Both the position numbers and the translations under genes were made by a program. DNA of 64,000 bases from Candidatus Gastranaerophilales bacterium (lineage in GTDB: Bacteria; Cyanobacteriota; Vampirovibrionia; Gastranaerophilales; Gastranaerophilaceae), in contig CALUWE010000005.1 in assembly GCA_944324425.1 (NCBI GenBank), positions 1 to 64,000 on the forward strand, written 5' to 3'. A model generated the notes under the pieces. It was given only the letters and a program-made list of their open reading frames with translations. It was not told the origin of the DNA and did not search any database. Below are positions 1 through 9,300 of this stretch, piece by piece (the first letter of the stretch is position 1; each line of letters starts with the position of its first letter).

Positions 1-47
1 CCTCACGGGTATGAGCCGTGCGCTCTCACCAACTGAGCTACCTTGCC
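1..47 (-). tRNA. tRNA-Met(CAT), 5' part, runs off the left edge
   Basis: Read on the minus strand, the bases from 47 down to 1 give an acceptor 5' strand GGCAAGG, a D-arm with GGTGAGAGC, and an anticodon stem-loop with stems CACGG/CCGTG around loop CTCATAC, so the anticodon is CAT. The variable loop, T-arm and 3' end lie outside the window. The regular G at position 1 argues against an initiator tRNA. Elongator Met is most likely, but a lysidine-modified tRNA-Ile(CAT) cannot be excluded without the 3' half. Confidence 0.88.
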
Positions 48-301
48 ATTTAAAGTTTTATATTATTCAATTGTCAACAGGCTCAGTTGGCTCAGCGCAC
101 GGGGGCGCTCTCACGATACTTTGTTTTGTTCGCAAGCTCACAAAAGGAGCTACCTTGCCATTTAAAGTTTTATATTATTCAATTGTCAACAGGCTCAGTT
201 GGCTCAGCGCACGGGGGCGCTCTCACGATACTTTGTTTTGTTCGCAAGCTCACAAAAGGAGCTACCTTGCCACTTAAAGTTTTATATTATTAAATTGTCA
301 A
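35..301. repeat. 112-bp tandem repeat containing tRNA 5'-end fragments
   Basis: Two identical 112-bp units (35-146 and 147-258) are followed by about 43 bp of a third (259-301) with two substitutions. On the minus strand each unit contains the first 13 bases of the flanking tRNA (GGCAAGGTAGCTC at 47-35, 159-147 and 271-259) and the upstream segment with a TTGACA hexamer and an AT-rich stretch. After those 13 bases, units 1 and 2 diverge into unrelated sequence, then resume with the tRNA D-arm bases GTGAGAGCGC, followed by an inverted D-arm-like segment (GCTCAGTTGG on plus). It looks like local duplication of a tRNA promoter and 5' half with rearrangement. The rest of 302-361 holds only a small hairpin (TGTTC/GAACA near 304-318) and no gene. 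Long open frames through the repeats (11-277, 87-293) are by-products. Confidence 0.85.
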
Positions 302-361
302 ACTGTTCCTCATGAACAAAATTATTATTTCAAAAAAATAAAATTTTATCAAGCTAAAAGT

Positions 362-946
362 TTATAAAACTCCTTTAGTTGATGGAACATCATTTTGTTT
401 ATCGGGGTCAATTTCAATTGCAGCTTTTAAGGCTCTTGCAAAAGCTTTAAATGAACATTCTATAATATGGTGTGTGTCAAAGCCGTCTAATTCTTTAATA
501 TGAAGGGTTATAAGCGCATTTTGTGCAAAAGAATTATAAAAATGCGGCAATAAAACCGTTTCAAAATCAGATGTCTTTTCATCAGATAAATTAATGTCAA
601 CCTTTGCATACGGTCTGCCTGAAATGTCGATTGCACATAAAATTAAAGCTTCATCCATAGGCAAAATTACATTTGAATATCTTTTAATGCCTTTTTTATC
701 TTCTAAAGATTCAATAAAAGCTTTTCCTAAAGTAATTGCAATGTCTTCAACTATATGGTGTGAATCGCCATCCAATGATTTTGCATTTAATTCAAGGTCA
801 AAATTGCCGTGGTACGCAAATTGTTCAAGCATATGGTTTAAAAATTTAAAACCCGTTGAAATATTGTATTTCCCGCATCCTTTGGGGTTAAATTTAAGTG
901 AAATTTCTGTTTCTTTTGTGTTTCTTGTTTTTTCAATTATTTGCAT
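362..946 (-). CDS. hisB: Imidazoleglycerol-phosphate dehydratase
   Basis: This 194-residue protein has the length of the monofunctional bacterial enzyme that dehydrates imidazole-glycerol-phosphate to imidazole-acetol-phosphate (step 7 of histidine synthesis, cytoplasm). The two metal-binding signatures are visible: HHIVEDIAI near residue 65 and HHIIECSFKA near residue 160, together with the conserved N-terminal LNHMLEQ stretch. The start ATG has AAAGG about 7 nt upstream, inside the end of the hisC-HAD gene, which it overlaps by 10 bp; the two are therefore translationally coupled and act on consecutive steps (HisB product is the HisC substrate). There is no fused HisN phosphatase domain as in the E. 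coli bifunctional HisB. Identity is secure. Confidence 0.96.
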   Translation of the reverse strand: MQIIEKTRNTKETEISLKFNPKGCGKYNISTGFKFLNHMLEQFAYHGNFDLELNAKSLDGDSHHIVEDIAITLGKAFIESLEDKKGIKRYSNVILPMDEALILCAIDISGRPYAKVDINLSDEKTSDFETVLLPHFYNSFAQNALITLHIKELDGFDTHHIIECSFKAFARALKAAIEIDPDKQNDVPSTKGVL

Positions 947-2685
947 AAAACATCCTTTGCTAAAAATTTTTCAATAATTTCATCAGGGTTTTGAAAAACA
1001 CCGTCTGCGCCAAATTCAATTAATTTTTCTTTTGTTTCATCAACACTTTTTGCATTTGGCGGAATTATACCATACCTTTTAACATTTGCCCTTTTGCCGG
1101 CTTCAATGTCATCAACCGTATCTCCAAAATAGAAAATATCAGAATAAAGGCAGCTTTTTTTAATTATCTCTAACCCCATTGGGCTTGGTTTCGGGTCGTT
1201 TGGAACATCTTCATTACAAATAAAGAATGAAAAATATTTTTTAATACCATAATTTTTAAGTGAATGAAAAGCTTCCTCTCTTGGGCGCCCTGTAAAAATG
1301 GCACAATCATAATCAGCTTTTATTTTTTCAAAGAAATTTTTATCAAAAACAATTTCTTCATTATCAATTAAGCCTTTTGAACCGATGCTTTTTGGGTTAA
1401 AGAAAAGGTTTTGAAAAACTTCCGTTATTTTTTCATATTCAACATTAACCCCATTTTTTATAAGAAGATATTCCGTTACTTTCCAATCGTTTGACATGCC
1501 GCCCATATTTTTAACGGCTTGAATTTCTTCATCACCTAAGGGTTTACCTGCAAAATGTTCAAAAGTTTTTTTAATTGCTGCTCTATAAGAGTTATGAACA
1601 TCAAATAAAACGCCGTCCATATCAAAAACAAGCAAGGGTTTTTTTTCTAAAACTTTTAAAATTTTATCAACATCTTCTTCCTTTGGGGCTGTAATTCTAA
1701 AATAGCCGTTTAATTCGCCGCCTTTAAAATATTTAACCTTTATGTTGTTATTCAAAAGTTTTTGGTAAATAAAATCTCTTTTATTTCCAAAATCAACCAA
1801 AATAAAGTTTGCTTCCGTGTTCACGGTTTTATATCCAAGGGCTTGAATTTTACTATAAAGCCTGTTTCTTGCATTTTTAATTTTTTTAATTGTTTTATTA
1901 AAATATTCAAGGTCAGATAATGCGGCAAATCCTGCAACAACTGCGGCAGCATTTACATTATAGGGGGATGTAACCTTTTTAATTTGTTTAATAATATTTT
2001 CATTTGAATAAATGTATCCTAATCTAAACCCTGCAAGTGCAAAGTCTTTTGAAAATGATTTTAAAATAACAAGGTTGTCAAACTCTTTTACTAAAGAATA
2101 ATATTCTATTTTATCAATCTTTGAAAAATTTATATAAGTGCAATCTAAAACAATTAATTTATCTTGAAAATTTTCAAGCAATTTTTTGATAATATCAACC
2201 GGAACAATTTCCCCTGTGGGGTTATTTGGGCTTGTTATATAAATTATTTTTGTTTCTTTTTTAATATTTTGAATGTAATCATCATATGTAAAATTCCATT
2301 TTATTTTGTATGGAATTTCACGGAATTTTGCACCGATTACATTTGTGTATAAAATTGGCATTGAAAAAGTTGGTGAAAATGATAAAACTTCATCCCCAAC
2401 ATCTAAATATGTATTTAAAACAGCGTTAATTGCTTCATCACACCCGTTTGTCAAAACAAAATTTTCTTTTTTTGAATTTGTTAATTCTGCAAGCTTTTGA
2501 ATTAATTCGCCGTATGCAGGGTAAAACTTAATTTTTTCAACTTCAAAATTTCTTATTGCACAAATAACTGCATTCGATGGCCCATAAGGGTTTTCGTTTG
2601 AATCAAGCTTAAGGTCAAATTCAGCATAAAATTCATCTATTGAATACGGTTCAATATTTTCTAAAGTTTTTTTCGGTTTAATCAT
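937..2685 (-). CDS. hisC: Histidinol-phosphate aminotransferase fused to a HAD-family phosphatase
   Basis: A 582-residue two-domain protein. Residues 1-350 are a fold-type I PLP aminotransferase of the HisC family, with the PLP lysine in SFSKDFALAGFR (near 212) and SPNNPTGE near 150. Residues 350-582 are a complete HAD subfamily IA hydrolase: nucleophile motif FDMDGVLFD (near 354), motif II FTGRP, motif III lysine in KPSP, and motif IV GDTVDDIEAG. HisC converts imidazole-acetol-phosphate to histidinol-phosphate. The next step is dephosphorylation, so the fused HAD domain could plausibly be the histidinol-phosphatase; that is inference. The downstream neighbour hisB overlaps it. The start codon lies exactly 6 nt after an extended -10 box, with no Shine-Dalgarno sequence. 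The aminotransferase assignment is firm; the HAD substrate is not known. Confidence 0.93.
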   Translation of the reverse strand: MIKPKKTLENIEPYSIDEFYAEFDLKLDSNENPYGPSNAVICAIRNFEVEKIKFYPAYGELIQKLAELTNSKKENFVLTNGCDEAINAVLNTYLDVGDEVLSFSPTFSMPILYTNVIGAKFREIPYKIKWNFTYDDYIQNIKKETKIIYITSPNNPTGEIVPVDIIKKLLENFQDKLIVLDCTYINFSKIDKIEYYSLVKEFDNLVILKSFSKDFALAGFRLGYIYSNENIIKQIKKVTSPYNVNAAAVVAGFAALSDLEYFNKTIKKIKNARNRLYSKIQALGYKTVNTEANFILVDFGNKRDFIYQKLLNNNIKVKYFKGGELNGYFRITAPKEEDVDKILKVLEKKPLLVFDMDGVLFDVHNSYRAAIKKTFEHFAGKPLGDEEIQAVKNMGGMSNDWKVTEYLLIKNGVNVEYEKITEVFQNLFFNPKSIGSKGLIDNEEIVFDKNFFEKIKADYDCAIFTGRPREEAFHSLKNYGIKKYFSFFICNEDVPNDPKPSPMGLEIIKKSCLYSDIFYFGDTVDDIEAGKRANVKRYGIIPPNAKSVDETKEKLIEFGADGVFQNPDEIIEKFLAKDVLCK

Positions 2686-2691
2686 AACAAA

Positions 2692-2700
2692 ATAATATCA
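2692..2700 (-). promoter_or_regulatory. Extended -10 promoter of hisC, predicted leaderless
   Basis: On the minus strand TG-A-TATTAT (2700-2692) is followed by 6 nt and then the ATG of hisC at 2685. A sigma-70-type start would fall on the A of the ATG. No Shine-Dalgarno sequence is present and no clear -35 was seen. Confidence 0.55.
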
Positions 2701-2708
2701 TAATAACC

Positions 2709-3128
2709 CTATTTTGTAAGCTTATTTAAAATTTCATCAAAGCTTTCAATGGGCTTTAGTTTATAGCCGCATTCGGGCGCTAAAATTCCGCCCATTTTAA
2801 AAATTTCTTCCATCGGGTAGTTTCTGCAAATGGGGGGTCTAAAAAAATGAATTTTGCATTTTCTTGTAATTGGGTCTAAGTGCTTACATTTGAATAAAAG
2901 CCCAAGTTCATCACTTCCTATTAATTCTAAGCCCCTATAAAAAGAATGGAAAAATTTTAAGCGGTTAAATTCTTCTTCATTTTTAATAAAGCCTTTTTTG
3001 CCGTGGTTTACATAAATGTTTTCGCAGCATTTGCCGCAGCCTTTGCAAAAACCTAACCTGTAATATTTTTTCTTTAAAATTTTAAGGTAGAAAAACTTTT
3101 TAATTGAATTATAAACTTCTCTAAACAA
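2709..3128 (-). CDS. YkgJ-type cysteine-cluster (zinc/iron-chelating) domain protein
   Basis: 139 residues. The cysteine pattern is that of the YkgJ/UPF0153 cysteine-cluster family: CKGCGKCC near residue 30, then CKHL...CKIHFFRPPICRNYP and a later ECG. Such proteins are thought to bind a metal or iron-sulfur cluster; their biochemical role is not established. The start is TTG at 3128 with AAGG 8 nt upstream. It follows the unknown gene 3139-3501 by 10 bp and precedes hisC by 23 bp, although hisC seems to have its own promoter. The family call is solid; function is unknown. Confidence 0.85.
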   Translation of the reverse strand: MFREVYNSIKKFFYLKILKKKYYRLGFCKGCGKCCENIYVNHGKKGFIKNEEEFNRLKFFHSFYRGLELIGSDELGLLFKCKHLDPITRKCKIHFFRPPICRNYPMEEIFKMGGILAPECGYKLKPIESFDEILNKLTK

Positions 3129-3138
3129 AAGGGCTGCC

Positions 3139-3501
3139 TTATTCTATATAATCTTTATAATCATCACCAAAAATATCAGCCAAAAGCCCTTCCGATTCAA
3201 GAAGTTTTTTAACTGCAATGTCATCTTCGATGCTGATTTTTTTCTCTAATTCAACCGCATTTAAAATGTCTTCTTCCGTTACTCTGTCAATTTCATAAAG
3301 TGCCATTTTGGTAAATTTTTTAACATCTTCAAGTTTGTTATATTCCCTTATGGCATTTTCCAAAATTTTTATTTGTTCGTTTGTAATTGACCGGTTAATC
3401 TCTTTTTTATCGGGGAAGGTCATAAAATCGCTTGTCATAAAATTTGACAAGGGTGCTTTTTTATCTTTTTTCTTTAAAAACGAAGTAAGATATTTATGCA
3501 T
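3139..3501 (-). CDS. Unknown 120-residue acidic protein
   Basis: I do not recognise this protein. It has a Lys-rich N-terminus, then a predicted mostly helical, acidic body (for example LENAIREYNKLEDVKKF and EEDILNAVELEKK) ending in DDYKDYIE. There is no signal peptide, membrane segment or cysteine motif. It is the first gene of a leftward unit followed 10 bp later by the YkgJ-type gene, so the two are probably cotranscribed. The ATG at 3501 lies 6 nt after an extended -10 box (TG-A-TAGAAT) with no Shine-Dalgarno, which supports both the start and the reality of the gene. It is divergent from gpmI. Confidence 0.7.
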   Translation of the reverse strand: MHKYLTSFLKKKDKKAPLSNFMTSDFMTFPDKKEINRSITNEQIKILENAIREYNKLEDVKKFTKMALYEIDRVTEEDILNAVELEKKISIEDDIAVKKLLESEGLLADIFGDDYKDYIE

Positions 3502-3507
3502 AAGAAC

Positions 3508-3516
3508 ATTCTATCA
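3508..3516 (-). promoter_or_regulatory. Extended -10 promoter, predicted leaderless
   Basis: On the minus strand TG-A-TAGAAT (3516-3508) ends 6 nt before the ATG at 3501. The geometry puts the transcription start on the start codon. No Shine-Dalgarno sequence. Confidence 0.5.
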
Positions 3517-3565
3517 TTTTTATGTTATATTTTCAAAAGAAAATATTTTTATTTAGGAGATGATT

Positions 3566-5083
3566 ATGTCAGATAGAGTTTTACTTTGCATACTTGACGG
3601 CTGGGGCATTTCAGGTGATACAAAATATAACGCTGTTTACAGTGCAAACACCCCAAACTATGATAACTTTATAAAAAACATGTCTAATACAACAATCCAT
3701 GCCGACGGGCTTAATGTCGGGCTTCCCGAAGGGCAAATGGGAAATTCGGAAGTCGGCCACCTAAATATCGGTGCAGGCAGAATTGTATATCAAGAGTTAA
3801 CAAGAATTAATAAAGCAATTCAAGAGGGCGATTTCTTTAAAAATGAAGAATTTTTAAACGCAATTAACCACGTTAAGAAAAATAACTCATCTCTCCATAT
3901 CTACGGGCTTGTTTCATCAGGCGGTGTGCATTCTGCTATGAATCATTTGGAAGCTTTAATAAAAATGGCGGCCGATAACGGTTTATCAGATGTTTATGTA
4001 CACGCCTTTTTAGATGGCAGAGATACACCCCCTGAATCGGCAGAAACATTTTTAAATGAAATTGAAGAAACATTGAAAAAATATAATCTTCCCCCGATTG
4101 CAAGCATAATCGGAAGATATTGGGCAATGGACAGAGATAAAAGGTGGGAAAGAATTGAAAGAGCATATAATTGCTTAGTTTTGGGTGAAGGCAACAAGGC
4201 AGGCAGTTCAAAAGAAGCCATTTTAAATTCTTATAAAAACGGCAAAACAGATGAATTTGTTGAGCCTGTTAATATTGGCGGTAAAAGAATTTCAGATAAT
4301 GATGCGGTTATTTTCTTTAATTATCGCCCCGATAGAGCAAGAGAAATTACAAGAGCAGTTGCCTTTAAAGACTTTGACGGTTTTAACCGCAAGAAAGTTT
4401 TGAATAATTTATATTACGTTTGTATGACACAATACGATGAAACTTTCGGGCTTCCTGTTGCGTTTAAACCGCAAAAATTGGTTAACATTTTGGGCGAAGT
4501 TTTGGATGCAAACAATGTTAAACAGTTTAGAACCGCAGAAACAGAAAAATATGCTCACATTACATTCTTCTTTAATGGCGGTGTTGAAGAGCCAAACAAG
4601 CTTGAAACAAGAAAATTGGTGGCATCTCCAAAGGTTGCAACTTATGACCTTAAGCCCGAGATGAGTGCTTATGAAGTTTGCGACAACGTGCTTGAAGCTC
4701 TTGATAACAAAGATTACGGCTTTATCTTAGTAAACTTTGCAAACCCTGATATGGTAGGCCACACAGGCGTTATGGAAGCAGCTGTTAAGGCATGCAGCAC
4801 CGTTGATGAATGTGTCGGTAAAATTGCCGAAAAAGCCCTTAAAAACGGCGTTAAAATGATTATAACGGCAGACCACGGCAATGCCGAATGGATGTTTAAC
4901 GAAGAAACAAATGCGCCTCAAACGGCACACACTACAAACATTGTTCCTTTTATTATTGTTGATAATAAAAAATACAACTTAAAAGAAACAGGTGCTTTGT
5001 GCGATATTGCACCAACCGTTTTAGATTTAATGGGAATAAAACAACCTGTTGAGATGACAGGGCAATCAATGATTAAACATTAA
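3566..5083 (+). CDS. gpmI: 2,3-bisphosphoglycerate-independent phosphoglycerate mutase
   Basis: A 505-residue metalloenzyme of the alkaline-phosphatase superfamily interconverting 3- and 2-phosphoglycerate in glycolysis. Visible signatures are LCILDGWG at the N-terminus (first metal aspartate), the phospho-serine motif GQMGNSEVGHLN near residue 60, HAFLDGRDTPP, the arginine-rich FNYRPDRAREI, and the C-terminal metal ligands in DMVGHTG and TADHGNAE. Length fits the family. Two in-frame ATGs exist at 3560 and 3566; AGGAG at 3555-3559 is correctly spaced only for 3566. It is monocistronic, followed by a strong terminator at 5112-5152. Identification is certain. Confidence 0.97.
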   Translation: MSDRVLLCILDGWGISGDTKYNAVYSANTPNYDNFIKNMSNTTIHADGLNVGLPEGQMGNSEVGHLNIGAGRIVYQELTRINKAIQEGDFFKNEEFLNAINHVKKNNSSLHIYGLVSSGGVHSAMNHLEALIKMAADNGLSDVYVHAFLDGRDTPPESAETFLNEIEETLKKYNLPPIASIIGRYWAMDRDKRWERIERAYNCLVLGEGNKAGSSKEAILNSYKNGKTDEFVEPVNIGGKRISDNDAVIFFNYRPDRAREITRAVAFKDFDGFNRKKVLNNLYYVCMTQYDETFGLPVAFKPQKLVNILGEVLDANNVKQFRTAETEKYAHITFFFNGGVEEPNKLETRKLVASPKVATYDLKPEMSAYEVCDNVLEALDNKDYGFILVNFANPDMVGHTGVMEAAVKACSTVDECVGKIAEKALKNGVKMIITADHGNAEWMFNEETNAPQTAHTTNIVPFIIVDNKKYNLKETGALCDIAPTVLDLMGIKQPVEMTGQSMIKH

Positions 5084-5111
5084 TTTCAGCGCGAAAACAT
5101 TGATAAACATT

Positions 5112-5152
5112 AAAAAACAGCCCTTTTTATTAAATTAGGGGCTGTTTTTCTT
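5112..5152 (+). terminator. Rho-independent terminator after gpmI
   Basis: AAAAACAGCCC (5113-5123) pairs with GGGCTGTTTTT (5139-5149) around an AT-rich loop, followed by further T residues. Confidence 0.85.
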
Positions 5153-5250
5153 TTAAGGTATATAATTTTAATATATTGTATAAAAATTTTGTGCATTATA
5201 GAATTATCAAATAATATGCCAAGCGCTAACAACAACAGAAAGGATTTTAT

Positions 5251-6318
5251 ATGAAAATTACGGCCGTTGGGAGACCATTTTATAATTATCCCAAAAGTAA
5301 TGCGCCCGTAAATAAAAAAAGTTCATTATCCGTGCCAAAGTTTCAAGGCGCGGATATTTTTTGTTTTACGGGTAACTCCAATGCAAATTCAAAGGTATGC
5401 ATAGTTCCATCATCAAACCCGACAAATTTAGAACAGGGAATTAAACAAAAAACAGGAATTGACCCTGTTGATACCGTTGTTAAAAGTTTTAAAAACGGCG
5501 AAACTTATGTAAACATTGCGGGCAATATAAGGGGGAAAGATGTTTATTTGATGCCTGCGGGTGGCAACAGTGTAAATGACAATTTAATGGAAACTTACCT
5601 GAAAGCAGACGCCGCCAAAAGAGCAGGTGCTGACAGGGTAATTGCAATTATGCCAAATTTTGATTATGCAAGACAAGAAAAAAGAACGGAAAAAGGCGAA
5701 CCTATTGCTGCAAGATTAAATATGGACTTGTTAAAAACATCAGGAGTGGATGGAATAATAACGGTAGATATGCACACACCCGCACTTGAAGGTTTTGCGC
5801 CAAATGATATGAACGTGGTTCATCTTGAATCAATGGGATTAATGGTAGATTATATTAAATCAAAAGAAATCCCTGATTTAGTTGTGGTAAGCCCCGATTT
5901 GGGCGGTACAAAAAGAGCCGATAAATTGGCAAAAGCGCTTGAATGTGATAAGGCAATAGTTTATAAATCAAGAAAAGCCCATAATGAAGCAACAGCGGAA
6001 GATTTAATCGGCAATGTGGAAGGCAAAAACTGCATATTGTTTGACGATATCATTGATACTGCAGGCACTATTGCGGAAGCTTCAAAGTTATTAAAGAAAA
6101 AAGGCGCAAAAGATATTTACGTTTGTGCTGCCCATGGGCTTTTTAACGGCCAAGCAATGCAAAAATTGGACGATGCACCGATTAAAGAGGTTATTGTAAC
6201 AAACAGTGTACCTAATAAGCCGGATTCAATAGAAAAGATAAAACAAGTTGATTTATCGGGTCAGATAGTTGATGCCATGAAAGAAATTTCACCTGATATT
6301 GAAGCTGATGACAAATAA
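5251..6318 (+). CDS. prs: Ribose-phosphate pyrophosphokinase with extra N-terminal tag
   Basis: A 355-residue PRPP synthetase, making 5-phosphoribosyl-1-pyrophosphate from ribose-5-phosphate and ATP for nucleotide, histidine and tryptophan synthesis. Family motifs: FKNGETYVNI (near 90), the flexible-loop region DYARQEKR, MHTPALEGF, and the PRPP-binding loop FDDIIDTAGT near residue 270. The first 34 or so residues precede the usual family start and contain VPKFQG (F31-Q32-G33); this tail (MKITAV...PKFQG) resembles that of the unrelated protein at 21386-21952. GAAAGG lies upstream of the ATG. A bidirectional terminator follows. The enzymatic assignment is strong; the role of the tail is unknown. 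Confidence 0.94.
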   Translation: MKITAVGRPFYNYPKSNAPVNKKSSLSVPKFQGADIFCFTGNSNANSKVCIVPSSNPTNLEQGIKQKTGIDPVDTVVKSFKNGETYVNIAGNIRGKDVYLMPAGGNSVNDNLMETYLKADAAKRAGADRVIAIMPNFDYARQEKRTEKGEPIAARLNMDLLKTSGVDGIITVDMHTPALEGFAPNDMNVVHLESMGLMVDYIKSKEIPDLVVVSPDLGGTKRADKLAKALECDKAIVYKSRKAHNEATAEDLIGNVEGKNCILFDDIIDTAGTIAEASKLLKKKGAKDIYVCAAHGLFNGQAMQKLDDAPIKEVIVTNSVPNKPDSIEKIKQVDLSGQIVDAMKEISPDIEADDK

Positions 6319-6330
6319 GAAATTAATAAT

Positions 6331-6368
6331 TAAAGGGGCTTATTTTTAAATTTGAGCCCCTTTAATTT
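6331..6368. terminator. Bidirectional terminator between prs and the helicase-nuclease
   Basis: TAAAGGGGCT (6331-6340) pairs with AGCCCCTTTA (6354-6364), with a T-run on the plus side. The 3' arm contains the stop codon of the leftward gene ending at 6362. Confidence 0.8.
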
Positions 6369-9300
6369 TGATTATGCAACCTGCAAATTAACTTATAATT
6401 ACAGAACTTACAGTTGTCTTTATCTTTAATCGGTTCAAAATTAAGATTTTTTATATCGCTAACAGCTTTTCTTATTATCTCTTTGATTTCTTCATTATTA
6501 TCTGCAACATTTTCAATTCCTGATGATTTCAGCCCCTCTTCAAAAAATAACAATGCGCACTCGCCGACTTTTGAATTCGGGTTCAATTCTTCGTATAAAA
6601 ATTTATAGAATAAAAGCTGAATATAATATTCTTTCCTTTGTTTTAATGTTTTATGGCTGCCTGTTTTAAAGTCGAAAATACAAATATTGCCAAGATTATT
6701 TTTAGAAATTCTGTCTGCAAAGCCTTTTAAAATTGTTCCTTCAAAATTAAGCTCCATTCGATATTCGGTTTGCAAAATATTATTTGGGTTTGCTTCAATT
6801 AATTTCGGGAAATTTTCATCAATTGATTTTACCCCTCTTTTTTCAAATTCTTCTCTTTTTTCAGGGGTCGTAAATTCCATATCGTTCATTTTTTCTATAA
6901 ATTTATTCAGCATATCGTCTTTTTCGCCCCAAAAACCGTTTTTAATTGCGTTTTTGGTCATAAAATCAATGGCAAAGTGGATTGAAGAACCATAAGACAA
7001 GGTGTCTTTATCTTCAACATAAACGGGTACGCATAAAATGTTTGAATAAAAATATGAAAGAGGGCAATTTATGTATTGATTAAGGGTTGACTGGCTTAAA
7101 ACAATTTCATTTATTCTTTCTTGAATTTCTTTTTTATAGGAATTTTCGCTGAATTGAACGGTCAAATTTTTTATTGCTTCATTAATTTTGGAATCTAAAT
7201 CAAGCTCGTAAATTTTTTGTTCAATAAAGTTGTTGGCTTCGGGAAATAAATTTGTAATATATTTTGTTGCGCTTTGGGTGGCTCCGTCTGTTGCATTTGA
7301 GTAGCTTAAATAAAGCCCGAATTTTGCCCTTGTAATTCCTACAAATAAGAGCCTTAAAATTTCTGCGTCTTTGTTTTCGTCTTTGTCATTTGAAAATAAA
7401 GATTTTTCAATCGGTAAAGCTATTTCGGTGTTGCCTTGCGACATTTTTTCAAAGCTTTTTGCGGTTAAATTCGGCATAAAAACATATTCAAATTCTCTTC
7501 CTTTTGAACCGTGGTATGTTACAAGCTGAATAGCATCTTTTTTGCTGTCATCTTTTTTGAGTTCAATTTTAATATCTTGTTTTATATATGTATCTATGTG
7601 CGCTGTAAACTCATTTAAGGTTGCGTTTTTATGCAGAATTAAATATGATTTTGCTTCATCAATTAACCTTTGAATGGCTTGGATGTTTTCAAATTGTGTT
7701 TCATCTTTGATGTTTGAAAAATAGCTTAAAATGCCTGTTTTGCCTAAAACTTCATACAAAAAGGGCAACAGGGGTGTATACATTTTTTTAAGCTTTAATT
7801 CATTATAAGTTTTAAGAAAATTTTGAACTTCAATTGAATTTTTAAATTTTTCATTGTCTTCATCTTTTAAAATTTCATACCAATTTTTATCCGTTTTTCT
7901 TTGCTTATAAAGAAGTTCTGCTATAATTTCATCGTCAAATTTGAAGGGCGCATTTGTTAAAAGCGCAAAAAGTTTATCCTGTTCTAAATAAACATTTTCC
8001 AAAATTTTCAAATATGAGAAAAATGTTATAAAAGAAGGTATAAAAAGCGCATTTTTAGCTCTTGATAAAATATAGGGGATATTTTTTTGTTTCAAAAGCC
8101 TTGCGTATTCTTCCAATTTGTCATTTTTTCTTGTTATTATTGCAATTTCTTCTAATTTCGTCCCTTTTTGAATTAATTTTTCAATTTCTTCAATAATGAA
8201 GTTGTCCTCTTGAATGGTTTCTTGGAAAACATTGAATTTTATCTTCTCTTCTTTTTTGATAACATCTTCGTTTTTGGCAATTAATTTTTTGTCAACCATC
8301 TCACCATTATGGCTGTTTAATCTGAATTTATCTTTGCTTATTAAAATGTCTGAAAAATCAAGAATGGTTTGGGTTGAACGTCTGTTTTCATTTAATGAAA
8401 TAACGCTTGCATCCGGAAATTTTTCCAAAAAATCAACCAAATTGCGGCTTCTTGCCCCTTGGAAGGAATAAATTATTTGATCGTCATCCCCAACAACAAA
8501 AATATTTTCTTTTTTTGTTCCCCTCAAAAGGTTAAATATAAGTTCGTTTTGAACTTTGCTTGTATCTTGATATTCATCCACCAAGATATATTCAAGCCCT
8601 TTTGTTACTTTACAAAGAAAATCTTCGTCAGATTCAAGCTTTTCAATAACGAAATTAATCATATCCGAAAAATCAATCAAATTGTTTTCGTTTAATTTTC
8701 TTTTGTAAATTTCAAATATTGAATAAAATTCTTTTGCTTTACCCATCTTTTTTTCTTGATTTTCCAGCTTTTCAAGAAAAGTTTTCATAGGTTTTTTGTT
8801 TTCTTCTCTTTCAATTTTTTCTGCGTAGAGATTTTTTAACTTTTCGCCCCATTCAATATCTTCTTCAAGATATTTGAAATATTTTTCCTTTGTTGTTCTT
8901 TCTCTTTTAATTGTTTCAATTCCGCCTAAAATCTGACCTATAAAAAAATATTTATTTCCCCATTTGTCTTTTAAAAATTGAATTCCTTCTTTTTGGTCAA
9001 ATTCATCAATGCATTCTTTTAAAATTGCCTGTTTTGTAACATCATCCGCCATTTGAACGTTAGATGTCATCTCAAATTCTTCGGGGTATTGTTTTATAAT
9101 TTCATTACAAAAGCTATGATATGTGGAAATATTTACACCGCTTGCCTCAGGACCGATTTTTTCCACAAGTTTTACTTTCATTTGGTTTGATGCGGCATCG
9201 GAAAAAGTTAAGCATAAAATTGATTCGGGCTTAACCCCATTCGAGAGCATTTTTTCTATTCTTTTTGTTAAAGTGAAGGTTTTGCCTGTGCCGGGGCCAG

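Noticed and set aside
11-293. Two overlapping open frames (88 and 68 codons) at the left edge
   Set aside because: They run through the tRNA and the tandem repeat; the encoded peptides simply repeat with the 112-bp unit and have no ribosome-binding site.
35-301. Possible CRISPR-like array
   Set aside because: The units are 112 bp tandem copies with no unique spacers, and contain tRNA pieces; no cas genes are nearby.
594-977. 127-codon plus-strand frame opposite hisB
   Set aside because: It is antisense to a clear hisB gene and follows its codon pattern; no ribosome-binding site or family resemblance.
3936-4221. Frames antisense to gpmI
   Set aside because: gpmI is certain on the plus strand and the antisense frames show no start signals.
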